37,566 bases of DNA, taken from positions 1 through 37,566 of the forward strand of contig JAPKZX010000036.1 of assembly GCA_026393575.1 (NCBI GenBank), read 5' to 3'. Shown piece after piece: positions 1-8,480 of the stretch. The stretch's first letter is position 1. The number at the start of each line of letters is the position of its first letter. The notes under the pieces are model-generated. The model saw only the letters and a list, made by a program, of their open reading frames with translations, made no database searches and had not been told where the DNA came from. The DNA is from Actinomycetota bacterium. GTDB lineage: Bacteria > Actinomycetota > Acidimicrobiia > Acidimicrobiales > Ilumatobacteraceae. The position numbers and the translations under genes are program-made.

Positions 1-610
1 GGAACGTAGCAATTCTCTGGGCAAGCGCAACAGCGTGAGCAGACGGATTGTCGACAACACTATTCACCCACCCCCACTCGTATGCGGTCTGCGCATCAAT
101 GTCTTCGCAACCAAGAATGACTTCCATTGCCCGCGAACGACCTAATAGCCGCGATAAACGTACTGTTCCACTGCCGCCTGGGATGATTCCTAATGCGACC
201 TCAGGCTGGCTAAACACAGCATTCGGGGAAGCAAAGCGCATATCCATACTGAGAGTCAGTTCGCTGCCGCCGCCACCAACCCGGCCGTTAATGACGCTGA
301 TTGTTGGTTTCGGCATTGTGCGGAAGTTCTCGCACATCTGGTGGAATTCATTGAGTTCCGTTGGCGCAGGCCGATGTGTTGGCAAATGCAAGATGAGCGA
401 CACATCGAAATGAGCAATAAAGAATTCAGGGTTAGCCGACTCCACAACAACTACTCGGATATTGTCGTCATCTCGTAACTGCGATGACAAACGCGACAAC
501 TCTGGGTACAACTTGAGATCGAACAAGTTGATTGGAGGGTTATCAATAACTACAGAGGCGACACCATGTTGAACTTCTACTCGAAGAGTTTCAAAAGTGC
601 CGTAGTCCAT
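1..610 (-). CDS. Enoyl-CoA hydratase/isomerase family protein (C-terminus cut by window edge)
   Basis: Crotonase-fold enzyme, expected to hydrate or isomerise enoyl-CoA esters in the cytoplasm. The frame is open from ATG at 610-608 to the window edge, about 203 residues. The oxyanion-hole stretch GGGSELTLSMDMRFA is followed by FSQPEVALGIIPGGSGTVRL and RSRAMEVILG. The two Glu residues that are catalytic in rat crotonase (in QPE and AME) are both kept, so hydratase activity is plausible, but the substrate cannot be told. It begins 2 bp after the stop of the upstream F420-type oxidoreductase, so the two are probably co-transcribed. The C-terminal helices lie outside the window. Family assignment is firm; the specific reaction is not. 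Confidence 0.9.
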   Translation of the reverse strand, partial: MDYGTFETLRVEVQHGVASVVIDNPPINLFDLKLYPELSRLSSQLRDDDNIRVVVVESANPEFFIAHFDVSLILHLPTHRPAPTELNEFHQMCENFRTMPKPTISVINGRVGGGGSELTLSMDMRFASPNAVFSQPEVALGIIPGGSGTVRLSRLLGRSRAMEVILGCEDIDAQTAYEWGWVNSVVDNPSAHAVALAQRIATF

Positions 611-612
611 CT

Positions 613-1521
613 CTAACGCAACAAACCTTTCATTGCTTCACGGGTCTGAGCAATCTCGTCTGGAGTTGCACCAAATTCAACGGCTGCAAAATCTGTAACA
701 CCTATTGTGGCCAGAGCTGCCACACGGTCTTGCACTTCACCGATTGTGCCGGTGATTGCAATATCGGCTGGGCCAGCTGCGCCTTCTTTGTCGAGCATGG
801 CGCGATAGCTAGGAAGCGTTCCGTACACGGCAAAAACCTTGGCGGCACGTTCTGCAGCCGCAGCCTTGTCGGAGGTGACGCACACGGGAAGCGCTGCAAT
901 GACGCGTGGGGTTGGGCGACCCAACTCGTCTGCTGCTTTTGTGATGGTGGGAATGGTGTGACCAGCAAGAGTTGCTGGGCCAGTGCACCATGTCAGTGTT
1001 CCATCAGCCAAAGCAGCAGTTACGCGAAGCATCTGCTCGCCGAGCGCTGCTACAACAACTCCGAATCCGTTGGAACCCTTTGCAGAGATTCCTCCATGAA
1101 CAGAATATGTCTCGCCGACAAAACTTGCTGGCTCGTTACGAGACAGCGGCATCAACACACTGAGGTATTCGCGCAAGTGGCGTACTGGTTTGTCGTATGA
1201 CATGCCAAGCATGCTCTCAATCACAACTTTATGACTAAGGCCAATGCCGAGCGTGAGGCGATTGCCTGAAGATGCAGCAACCGTATGACACTGCTGCGCA
1301 ATCGCATGGGGGTGCCGTGGGTACGTGGGCACAACAGACGTGCCAAGTTCAATACGTGGAACTTCGCGACCAACAATTGCTAATGCTGTAAGCGCATCGT
1401 GACCAAAGATGTTTGGTGCCCAATAGCTAGCAAAACCATCTTGTTCTGCTGCACGGGCCTCAGCCACTACATCGTCAACTGTTCCGTCGTTTACTGCTCC
1501 GCCAAAGATTCCTATTTTCAT
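613..1521 (-). CDS. LLM-class F420-dependent oxidoreductase (MSMEG_4879-like)
   Basis: 302-residue luciferase-like (bacterial luciferase/F420 reductase fold) protein. The N-terminus MKIGIFGG, the YWAPNIFGHDALTALA stretch, the RIELGTSVVPTYPRHP stretch and the RLTLGIGLSH stretch are typical of flavin/F420 TIM-barrel oxidoreductases. It resembles the actinobacterial subfamily named after MSMEG_4879. Members of the class use reduced F420 (some use FMN) for hydride transfer; the substrate is unknown. Start is ATG at 1521-1519; there is no Shine-Dalgarno sequence, and a perfect hairpin (1526-1554) lies directly upstream. The enoyl-CoA hydratase follows 2 bp downstream, which suggests a role in acyl-CoA or lipid metabolism (inference). 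Confidence 0.88.
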   Translation of the reverse strand: MKIGIFGGAVNDGTVDDVVAEARAAEQDGFASYWAPNIFGHDALTALAIVGREVPRIELGTSVVPTYPRHPHAIAQQCHTVAASSGNRLTLGIGLSHKVVIESMLGMSYDKPVRHLREYLSVLMPLSRNEPASFVGETYSVHGGISAKGSNGFGVVVAALGEQMLRVTAALADGTLTWCTGPATLAGHTIPTITKAADELGRPTPRVIAALPVCVTSDKAAAAERAAKVFAVYGTLPSYRAMLDKEGAAGPADIAITGTIGEVQDRVAALATIGVTDFAAVEFGATPDEIAQTREAMKGLLR

Positions 1522-1525
1522 AAAT

Positions 1526-1554
1526 AGTGACGGTATCAGGGCAAAGCCGTCACT
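1526..1554 (-). promoter_or_regulatory. Perfect 8-bp inverted repeat between the ABC-F gene and the F420 oxidoreductase
   Basis: AGTGACGG (1526-1533) and CCGTCACT (1547-1554) are exact inverse complements around a 13-nt loop. The structure fills most of the 36-bp gap between the ABC-F stop (1558) and the next start codon (1521). On the minus strand it is followed by ATTTATG rather than a long T run, so it is a weak terminator candidate. It could equally be an RNA stability element, or an operator that overlaps the hexamer TACCGT lying 8 nt before the start codon. Confidence 0.5.
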
Positions 1555-1557
1555 CTC

Positions 1558-3174
1558 TTACGAAAGGCTGACGAGGTCCAGCCATTCCTTGCTGTAGTAG
1601 TCCACTTGGCCATCTGGCATAAGCAGCACTTTGGTGGGAACTACGCGCTTCACGAAATCCTCATCGTGACTCACCATGATGATGGCTCCCGGCCAGTTCT
1701 CTAATGCCTCAGCTACTGCCTCACGACTTGAAGGGTCAAGGTTGTTCGTTGGTTCGTCGAGAAGCAACACATTGTTTCGTCCCACCATCAACATGGCAAG
1801 TGTCAGTTTTGTTTTTTCTCCACCAGACAACGAACCAGATTCTTGAAATACTTTGCTTCCCTGCAGGCCAAACATGCCGAGCAATGCACGCAGTTGTGTC
1901 TCGGTGAGTCCTGAACCATTCGGTAGTTCACGGCGCATGTGCCACATCAATGATTGTTGAGGGTCAATGGTGTCATGTTCTTGAGCAAAGTAACCAACAG
2001 CAACGTTGTATCCCCACTCAATATCACCAATGTTTGCATGAGTGGCGCCCGCCAAAATTCGTAGCAATGAAGTCTTTCCGGCTCCATTTAAGCCCAAGAC
2101 AAGGAGACGCTCTCCACGACCAAGATCAAAAGAAACATCTTCAAAGACTGGTGGCCCGCCGTACCCCTTTGAAAGTCCCTTCGTTGTGACAACGGTGATA
2201 CCACTTTGCGGTGGCTCGGGGAACTTCACATGAAGCACTCGATCTTTCTTTCGAACTCCACTGCCTTCAGACTCAATACGCGCGATTCTCTTTTCAATGC
2301 TGTGCGCCATAGTGGCCTTTGAAGCTTTCGCACCAAAACGATCCACGACTTCCTGCAAGCGATTCACTTCCTTGGCCTGCATCATGGCTTTCTTCTCGGC
2401 ACGAGCTTCATCTTCGGCGCGAGAACGCTTGTACTGACTGTAAGTACCGCGATATTCGTACACCACTCCAGTGTCATCTTCGTCTGGTCTATCAAGATGA
2501 ATGACGCGGGTAATTGCTTCGTCGAGCAATTCAAGGTCGTGACTAATTACTAGAAGTGCACCCTTGTAATTGCGCAAGAAGTTCAACAACCACGTTTTGG
2601 CATCAATATCTAAGTGGTTCGTTGGTTCGTCTAACAACAACATGTCACTGCCAGCAAAAAGAATGCGCGCAAGTTCAATACGGCGCCGCTCGCCACCAGA
2701 AAGCACCCCAAGAGCCAAGTCGAGTCGTTCTGCTTTCACGCCAAGACCAGCAGCAATGGAACGCGCTTCGCTATCGGCTGAATAGCCACCCTTCATGGTG
2801 AACTCTTCCTCAGCCTTGGCAAACTTGGCCACATTTTTTGTATTCGGAGATTCCTCCATTGCAATGCGCAACTTCTCAAGACGAACCAAATCTGCATCAA
2901 TGTTTCGACCAGAGAGAATATGACTGATTGCAGAACGCAATTCTTGCTCTTTTGAGGTACGAGGGTCTTGCGACAGATAGCCATATGCCCCGGTGCGCAT
3001 CACTTTTCCTGCAGCAGGATCCAACTCTCCGCCAAGCACCTTAAACATTGAGGTTTTGCCTGCACCGTTACGGCCAACAATGCCAACCTTGTCTCGCGCC
3101 ATCACGGTAAAGGTCGCGTCCTGCACAACATTTTTTCCACCCACCTCAACGGTGAGGCTCTGTACCTGCAACAT
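1558..3174 (-). CDS. ABC-F family ATPase (translation factor / ribosome protection type)
   Basis: 538 residues with two ABC ATPase domains and no membrane segments, which defines ABC-F. Domain 1 has Walker A GRNGAGKT (about 34-41), signature LSGGE (about 159) and Walker B MLLLDEPTNHLD with Glu183. Domain 2 has GLNGAGKT (about 361-368), LSGGE (about 449) and VLLLDEPTNNLD with Glu474. The inter-domain linker (about 240-305) is charged and helical, as in the P-site tRNA interaction motif. Such proteins act on the ribosome in the cytoplasm, either as translation factors or in antibiotic protection. Nothing in the sequence decides between the two. It starts 2 bp after the stop of the SGNH lipoprotein gene, so both are likely on one transcript. 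Confidence 0.93.
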   Translation of the reverse strand: MLQVQSLTVEVGGKNVVQDATFTVMARDKVGIVGRNGAGKTSMFKVLGGELDPAAGKVMRTGAYGYLSQDPRTSKEQELRSAISHILSGRNIDADLVRLEKLRIAMEESPNTKNVAKFAKAEEEFTMKGGYSADSEARSIAAGLGVKAERLDLALGVLSGGERRRIELARILFAGSDMLLLDEPTNHLDIDAKTWLLNFLRNYKGALLVISHDLELLDEAITRVIHLDRPDEDDTGVVYEYRGTYSQYKRSRAEDEARAEKKAMMQAKEVNRLQEVVDRFGAKASKATMAHSIEKRIARIESEGSGVRKKDRVLHVKFPEPPQSGITVVTTKGLSKGYGGPPVFEDVSFDLGRGERLLVLGLNGAGKTSLLRILAGATHANIGDIEWGYNVAVGYFAQEHDTIDPQQSLMWHMRRELPNGSGLTETQLRALLGMFGLQGSKVFQESGSLSGGEKTKLTLAMLMVGRNNVLLLDEPTNNLDPSSREAVAEALENWPGAIIMVSHDEDFVKRVVPTKVLLMPDGQVDYYSKEWLDLVSLS

Positions 3175-3176
3175 AA

Positions 3177-4082
3177 TTACGGCACTGTCGTCACAACGGA
3201 CGGCGCAATGGTTGTTGGCACCATTTTTGTTGTTGTGGTTGTTATCTGCGGGGAAATAGTTGAGCTACCTGGAACCGTGGATTGACCAGCAATGGTGCTC
3301 GACGGCATGGTGTCGTCACCTGTAACAAGGGAGTCGTCTGTGTACTTAGAAGGCAAGCAACTACCTGTGCCGACTGGCGCATTCCCTAATGCCGCGGCAA
3401 TTGAACCCACCAACACTTGGCGACCTGTGTCATTTGGATGAACATTGTCTCGATTCATAAGCCCTGGTTGTGCAGAAGCAGTGCCCCAATCGAGAACAGC
3501 AACGTTCGGATACTTTGAAGCAACAGTCCTAATTACTGTGTTGACATCTTGCATGACGGGTTTGAAAAGTGAAGCTGTCAATAACAACGTTGGTCGAGGC
3601 GCTAACGCATCAACAATTGCTGTGAGATCACGAGAGTAATTTGTTGCGCTACCGCCATAGTTCGTGCCTAAAAACACGACTGCGGCATTCCAACCTTCAT
3701 AGATACGGTCTTTCAAAACTGTGCGTCCGAATCCCACCATCTGTCCGGCTTCAGCTTCAACAGCAACGCTCCAACCGAGTGGAACTAATGCAGAACACAT
3801 TGCGCCGCCGTAACGGCTTGCAGTTGCAGCAAGAATTGAATCTCCGAGAATGAGCAATCTGTTTCCATCTGCACGAGACCCAAGCGTGCTTCCTTCATAA
3901 TTCGCATACGAAGCACGAACACCATTCACCACTACTGCACCACCGGCCGAGTTGATACCCGGGATGCGACCCACATTGTTCAGTTGCAAAACGTCGCGAC
4001 CAGGGGTCGGGTTCAGACATGCAGATAGCACGGCACAGAGAATGACCACTGGGATAAAAGAACGCAGACGAGGGGGTGTCAT
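3177..4082 (-). CDS. Secreted lipoprotein with SGNH/GDSL hydrolase domain
   Basis: 301 residues. The N-terminus is a lipoprotein signal peptide: Arg residues, a hydrophobic stretch, then the lipobox LSAC with Cys22 as lipidation site. The SGNH hydrolase blocks are visible: LLILGDSI (nucleophile Ser82), GQMVG (about 113-117), FLGTNYG (Asn141) and DNVHPND (Asp212, His215). This is a serine esterase fold with an intact catalytic set, probably acting on esters or acetyl groups of cell-envelope glycans or lipids (inference). After about residue 245 the chain becomes Ser/Thr/Pro-rich, ending in TTVP, and looks disordered. Its RBS and start codon lie inside a GAGGGG/CCCCTC inverted repeat, and TAGCCT lies 9 nt upstream of the ATG. 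Confidence 0.82.
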   Translation of the reverse strand: MTPPRLRSFIPVVILCAVLSACLNPTPGRDVLQLNNVGRIPGINSAGGAVVVNGVRASYANYEGSTLGSRADGNRLLILGDSILAATASRYGGAMCSALVPLGWSVAVEAEAGQMVGFGRTVLKDRIYEGWNAAVVFLGTNYGGSATNYSRDLTAIVDALAPRPTLLLTASLFKPVMQDVNTVIRTVASKYPNVAVLDWGTASAQPGLMNRDNVHPNDTGRQVLVGSIAAALGNAPVGTGSCLPSKYTDDSLVTGDDTMPSSTIAGQSTVPGSSTISPQITTTTTKMVPTTIAPSVVTTVP

Positions 4083-4097
4083 GACCCCTCAAGGCTA
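4070..4097 (-). promoter_or_regulatory. Start region of the SGNH lipoprotein gene: -10-like TAGCCT plus start-codon hairpin
   Basis: On the minus strand TAGCCT (4097-4092) lies 9 nt before the ATG (4082-4080). The stretch from 4090 to 4070 reads GAGGGG, then TCATGACA with the start codon, then CCCCCTC. The purine-rich RBS-like GAGGGG can pair with the first codons, so the start codon would sit in the loop of a hairpin. This could lower initiation unless the message starts inside the repeat. Both elements are seen directly; the function is inferred. Confidence 0.4.
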
Positions 4098-4107
4098 TTG
4101 GCTAGAG

Positions 4108-4136
4108 ACCCCAAAAAAGGGGCAGAATCAGCCCTT
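4108..4136 (-). terminator. Possible intrinsic terminator after mscL
   Basis: On the minus strand the last two mscL codons AAGGGC, a loop holding the TGA stop, then GCCCCTT form a short stem with one bulged C, followed by TTTT and GGGG. The stem is short and overlaps the end of the gene, so the call is tentative. It would separate mscL from the SGNH lipoprotein gene, which has its own -10-like TAGCCT. Confidence 0.35.
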
Positions 4137-4574
4137 CTCTGAATTACGAGAGGCCCGCAACTCATCGCGAATTTCGACAAGCAAGTCGTTCGTATTCAAT
4201 GCGGCCTTTGCTTTGTCGTCTGTTGAGCGAAACTTGTTGTACAACTTCACCACCATAAACAACGCCAGTGCCACGAAAAAGAAATTCAAAGCCGAAGTGG
4301 CGAATGCTCCAAATGGAATATCGCTGCCGTTTACGTTCAGAACTTTCTTTGAAAAGTCAGGCTGCTTGCCACCGAACATTGCGCCGATCAACCCACCAAG
4401 AATGCCGGGCCCTTTTTCACTACCAGCGAACGAGTCGACAACAGTCTTGAAGGCAGCACCCATCACAAAGGCCACAGCGATATCAATGACATTGCCTCTG
4501 TTGATGAACTCTTTGAATTCAACGATGACGCCGCGCTTGGCAAGTTTCTCTACTTTGGTCAAAATCTCAGCCAT
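4128..4574 (-). CDS. mscL: Large-conductance mechanosensitive channel MscL
   Basis: 148 residues from ATG at 4574. It forms a homopentameric channel in the cytoplasmic membrane that opens under osmotic downshock. The first transmembrane helix carries the signature FKEFINRGNVIDIAVAFVMG, matching the family FKEFxxRGNVVDLAVxVxxG. A second hydrophobic helix is at about residues 97-122 (LNFFFVALALFMVVKLY), and a charged C-terminal helix with LLVEIRDELRA follows, as in mycobacterial MscL. Compared with E. coli, the constriction has Ile for Leu19, Ala for Gly22 and Phe for Val23. The usual periplasmic MPP motif is absent (GPGILGG instead). The ATG overlaps the end of the molybdopterin oxidoreductase gene by 8 nt (ATGGCTGA), with AAAAGG about 9 nt upstream, so translation is probably coupled. 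Confidence 0.93.
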   Translation of the reverse strand: MAEILTKVEKLAKRGVIVEFKEFINRGNVIDIAVAFVMGAAFKTVVDSFAGSEKGPGILGGLIGAMFGGKQPDFSKKVLNVNGSDIPFGAFATSALNFFFVALALFMVVKLYNKFRSTDDKAKAALNTNDLLVEIRDELRASRNSEKG

Positions 4575-6412
4575 GTGTATCTGCCTTTTCAATAAGAACT
4601 AATGCTTCATTGAAGCAGGCTCCACCACCCAAGTCATTGACCACATCTGAAATCAAAGCATTCGGTGTCAGACCGCCCTGTAAATGACGCATCCAGAGGC
4701 CTTTAGGTATCTCACACACACCTTGACGAATTCGGCTGTCAATCGAGACAGGCAGCGTGATTGAAGCGAGATCGTTTCTCACTTGTACCAGTTCCCCGTC
4801 AACAAGACTTCTTTCGCGAGCATTGTTCGGATGCACGGCAATGGCAATCGTTGGTGGGTCATATTCAGCAAACATTGAGTTTGTATTACGAGCAGTAGCA
4901 GAAGTAACCAGACGCAACCATTGGCCGGTGTGAGAGCGCCCAACTACAGGCGACGGAAGCGGCAACTCCGCGGAAGGTGCATACACGATGGCCCGACCAT
5001 CTGTAGGGAAGACATCACGGAACTGCACCGATTTCTCCGGCGCGATGACAACTTCCATTGGCTTAATGTCAATCTCTTCGGCGCGCGGCGTTGCAATCTC
5101 TACATTCAAACGACTGGCAAGTTCACGCCCAAGCCAATCATTGCTACGGGCATCACCTACTGGCTCAATTACTTTTTGCACACGTTGCAGTACGAAAGAG
5201 CCGTAACTGCCAGAAACGTCATTTACCTCGAACTGTGTTGTGGCTGGCAATACAACATCTGCCATGCGCGCGGTGTCTGTCATTACCTGTTCGTGCACCA
5301 CAGTGAATACGTTCTCATTCATCATGGCAGCAATCATCGTTTGCTGATCATTGGCGGTGGCCACCGGATTTGCCCCCTGCACGACCAACACATTGGGAGT
5401 GGTTGTCTGCTGAAGCAGACGGCCAACATGATTCATGTTGATGGTGTTGCGAGATACATCAATAGTCGGAAGCATCGCCGATACAGACTCAGATGATTTC
5501 CGAGACGTGGACGCCAATACACCACTTCCCTCTTGACCAAATTTTCCTGCAACAGCCCACAGCGACAACACAGCCAACATTCCGCTGCCACCGTTGATGT
5601 TGCGTTCTACGCCCCACCCAATTCGCAACATCGCTTTCGAGTGTTTCTCCAAGAGGTCAACACATTGAGAGATAACCGATGCCTCAACACCACACTCTTC
5701 AGCACCACTCTCTATGCTCCACGACGAACAGGCGCGCAAGAACTCATCTGCTCCACTTACATATTGAGAGATAAATGCAGAGTCGAGCGCCCCGCGTTGC
5801 GACAGTTCAGACGCAAGAGTCATCGCAAAGACAGCATCGGTCCCAGGCAAGAGCGAAACATGAAGGTCACTACGTTCGGCTATTCCCGTACGTCGTGGGT
5901 CCACCACCACAACAATTCCCCCATTTTCCTTGCACTTATTAATGAGTGGTGGAAGGTGAGAGTTCGATGCAGTGGAGTTAGCGCCCCAGACAAAGAGAAC
6001 CTCTGCCGACGGGATTGTGAATGGATCTGCAGAGTCCATGCCGGGGAAAACTTGCCTCCACGCTTCACCAAATGTGAAAGCGCAGATTGTGTGTTCAATG
6101 TCTGGACATCCGAGCCGGGCAAATAACTCGACAGTGCTTCCTTCGCTTTCAATGATTCCAGACGAGGAGTTGTACAAGTACGGAAACACAGAATCCACTC
6201 CGTGGTCAGCAATTGAAGACGACACACGTTGTGCCACAAGATCAAGAGCCTCGTCCCACGAAGCACTTCTGGAAGCCATCAGTGAATGGACTGGCATCAG
6301 CACCTTTCGCGGCATCAATGTCTGTGATTACTCCGTCAGTCACGGTGACATCAAGCGAACATGCGTCGGGACAATCAAGGGTGCACGCTGTGCGCAGAAC
6401 TTTCACGTTCAT
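4567..6412 (-). pseudogene. Molybdopterin-dependent oxidoreductase, frame broken near the N-terminus
   Basis: Bis-MGD molybdenum oxidoreductase of the large DMSO-reductase/formate dehydrogenase-like group. Frame 1 starts at ATG 6412, which overlaps the MFS stop (ATGA), and encodes the Fe-S domain start with Cys10, Cys14 and Cys18 (ACTLDCPDAC), reading to about residue 50. Frame 2 continues from about 6260 with SASWDEALDLVAQRV and runs about 560 residues to 4567, covering the Mo-cofactor domains (for example VLFVWGANS, VVVVDPRRT, GWGVERN, VLVVQGANPVAT and the C-terminal HPNNA barrel). Relatives have about 34 residues between the fourth Fe-S Cys and SWDEAL; here these are missing and the phase shifts. 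The fourth cluster ligand is therefore doubtful. No other lesions are visible, so this is either a recent deletion or a sequence error. The substrate cannot be told. Confidence 0.8.
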
Positions 6413-7668
6413 GTCTCTATCCGATCTTCTAAATCTTCAAAGCGATCAATGCCTCGTAATGACGGAAACGCCACCCACCACACGCCAGCAACCACCATTG
6501 TTGCAATACCTCCACCAATAACCGTGGCCGGCGTTCCTACAAGACTAGAGACCGCACCAGATTCGAATGCGCCTAATTCATTAGATGCACCAATAAACAC
6601 GTTCTCTACTGCGCTAACTCGACCGCGTTTGTCGTCGGGTGTCACAAGCGGTACCAAAGAGCTTCGAATAAACACACTCACCATGTCTGCCGCGAAGATA
6701 ACAAGCATCGCGATGAACGCGACCAGATACGAGTGCGTCGTGCCAAGGACAATGGTTGAGATTCCAAAAATGGCGACTACCACTAACAACGTTCGCCCAA
6801 CATGTCGACGGATGGGTCTAAACGCAAGGAATATGGCCATGGTTGCAGCGCCAATGCCACCGGCTGCGCGCAACCATCCGTAGGCCACGTCGCCTACTTT
6901 CAATTGTTCTTCTGCAATAACCGGCAACAGCGCAACGGCTCCGCCAAAGAGAACGGCAAAGAGGTCCAACGAAATAGCAGCCAGCAGCACTGGAGTTTTA
7001 CGAATGAACACCAGGCCTTCAACAGCATCGCGAAGTGTTGGACGCTCGAGGGGCACTACTGGTTCTGCCACCGGAGGCAACTTCACTAACGAGAGGAAAA
7101 ACATGCCACCAGCTATGAGAATTGCCGCCACTCCATATGCAAGAGCTGGATCTACTGCATATAAGAAGCCACTAACTGCGGGACCCAAGATTGCAGCGCC
7201 AGTCCATGTAGCGCTGTAAAAACCAATGACGCGGGGCAAGCCCCCTGAAGGAGCAATCATTGCCGCGATGGGACGCAACGCCGGCGATAGGAACGCACGA
7301 GACGCGCCGAACAGAACTGCAATCGCAAACATTGGTCCAGCCGATGTTGGGTTTGTCAATGCATAGAACATCAACAAAATAGAAGAGACAAACTCTCCGA
7401 ACTGAGCAACCAATGAAATTTTCTTTCGGTTGAGCCTGTCTGCGATTGTGCCAGTGATGAGTACCAGCAATACGGCGGGCATAAATTCTGCAAGCCCAAG
7501 CCACCCAATATCTAATTCAGAATCAGTGATGTCGAAGATGTGCTTGCCCAATGCAGCAGCTTGCAACATGACACCTGTTGTCAAAACAAAACTAGAGATG
7601 AGAAGCGGGCGCACTCCGGGCGCAGATAGCGCCTCACGTGCAGGCATTGCGCCCGGTTGATCGGTCAT
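6409..7668 (-). CDS. MFS transporter, EntS/MFS_3-like exporter
   Basis: 419 residues with about 12 hydrophobic segments spread over the chain, typical of the major facilitator superfamily. The motif GTIADRLNRKKI between helices 2 and 3 is the conserved MFS loop (GxxaDRxxRr), and the second-half equivalent VTPDDKRGRVSAVENVF is typical of the EntS/MefA-like (DHA3) branch. It probably exports a small molecule across the cytoplasmic membrane by proton antiport; the substrate is unknown. The start overlaps the stop of the SDR gene (7668-7665) and its own stop overlaps the start of the molybdopterin enzyme (6412-6409), both by ATGA, so the three are translationally coupled. Confidence 0.9.
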   Translation of the reverse strand: MTDQPGAMPAREALSAPGVRPLLISSFVLTTGVMLQAAALGKHIFDITDSELDIGWLGLAEFMPAVLLVLITGTIADRLNRKKISLVAQFGEFVSSILLMFYALTNPTSAGPMFAIAVLFGASRAFLSPALRPIAAMIAPSGGLPRVIGFYSATWTGAAILGPAVSGFLYAVDPALAYGVAAILIAGGMFFLSLVKLPPVAEPVVPLERPTLRDAVEGLVFIRKTPVLLAAISLDLFAVLFGGAVALLPVIAEEQLKVGDVAYGWLRAAGGIGAATMAIFLAFRPIRRHVGRTLLVVVAIFGISTIVLGTTHSYLVAFIAMLVIFAADMVSVFIRSSLVPLVTPDDKRGRVSAVENVFIGASNELGAFESGAVSSLVGTPATVIGGGIATMVVAGVWWVAFPSLRGIDRFEDLEDRIET

Positions 7669-8444
7669 CGAGCGGTCCAGCCGCCGTCAACCACCACAGT
7701 TTGTCCAGTCATGAATGAAGATGCATCGCTAGCCATAAACAACAATGCACCATCAAGTTCATGTTCGGCACCCATGCGCGGAATCGGCGAGTTCTGCATC
7801 ACATATTTTTGTGAACTGTCGTCAGTATCCATTCCTGCTGTCATCTCACTCACAAACCAACCGGGGCATAGGGAGTTCACGCGCACGCCTTTTCGGGCCC
7901 ACTGCACAGCAATCTCACGCGAGAGAGCAATAACGGCGCCTTTGCTCGCGGCATAGTTCGCCTGCTTAATTGGCGTTCCTGCAATCATTCCCAAAATGGA
8001 TGCAACATTCACGATGGCCCCACTTCTATTGGCAACCATGTTTTCTCCGGCAAGTTTGCAAAGATGCCAAATTGCCGTTGTGTTCACTTCCATTGTTTCT
8101 TCAAACATGTCAAGCGTTTCAGATTCAATTGCAATCTTGTGAGTAATGCCGGCGTTATTCACCAAGATGTCAATGCGTCCCAATTTTGCCAAAACTTCTG
8201 CGATCAATTTCTCGCGGTCACTTGCCTGAGCAACGTCGCACTGCACAGCAAGCGAGCCAGGCAAATCCGCAGACAGTGCCTCAAGGCGATCAAGACGTCG
8301 GGCTGTGACCACCACAGTTGCACCTGCTGCGTGTAGGACGCGAGCAAATCGTGCTCCTAGGCCAGAAGACGCTCCCGTGACAATGGCAATTTTGCCGTCG
8401 AGACGAAATTGAGCGATGGGGTCAAAAGAAGTATCAGAAGCCAT
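7665..8444 (-). CDS. SDR-family NAD(P)-dependent oxidoreductase
   Basis: 259-residue classical short-chain dehydrogenase. The cofactor motif TGASSGLG (about residues 24-31), the NNAG motif, the catalytic Ser in NVASILG, YAASK with the Tyr/Lys pair, and the CPGW turn are all present. The closest general pattern is 3-oxoacyl-ACP reductase or gluconate-5-dehydrogenase-like SDRs, but the substrate cannot be read from sequence. It is the first gene of the coupled SDR-MFS-molybdopterin enzyme-mscL run. The ATG at 8444 has no Shine-Dalgarno; instead TAGCCT lies 6 nt upstream, with CTGACA 17 nt before that, so a leaderless transcript is likely. Confidence 0.92.
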   Translation of the reverse strand: MASDTSFDPIAQFRLDGKIAIVTGASSGLGARFARVLHAAGATVVVTARRLDRLEALSADLPGSLAVQCDVAQASDREKLIAEVLAKLGRIDILVNNAGITHKIAIESETLDMFEETMEVNTTAIWHLCKLAGENMVANRSGAIVNVASILGMIAGTPIKQANYAASKGAVIALSREIAVQWARKGVRVNSLCPGWFVSEMTAGMDTDDSSQKYVMQNSPIPRMGAEHELDGALLFMASDASSFMTGQTVVVDGGWTAR

Positions 8445-8479
8445 GCGCCGAGGCTATTGCGTTCGGCCTCATGTGTCAG
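8445..8479 (-). promoter_or_regulatory. Predicted leaderless promoter of the SDR operon
   Basis: Minus strand: CTGACA (8479-8474), a 17-nt spacer, TAGCCT (8456-8451), 6 nt, then the ATG at 8444. One mismatch to TTGACA and correct spacing make this the best-formed promoter in the window. The predicted transcript would start at or next to the A of the ATG. The -35 reaches to within 2 bp of the start of the divergent F420 oxidoreductase gene. Confidence 0.55.
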
Positions 8480-8480
8480 C

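Noticed and set aside
3952-4602. 216-codon plus-strand frame over mscL and the lipoprotein start
   Set aside because: It overlaps two well-supported minus-strand genes and has no domain signal.
4921-6126. Several long open frames on the plus strand opposite the molybdopterin oxidoreductase
   Set aside because: They show no recognisable domains, and the minus strand encodes conserved motifs throughout.
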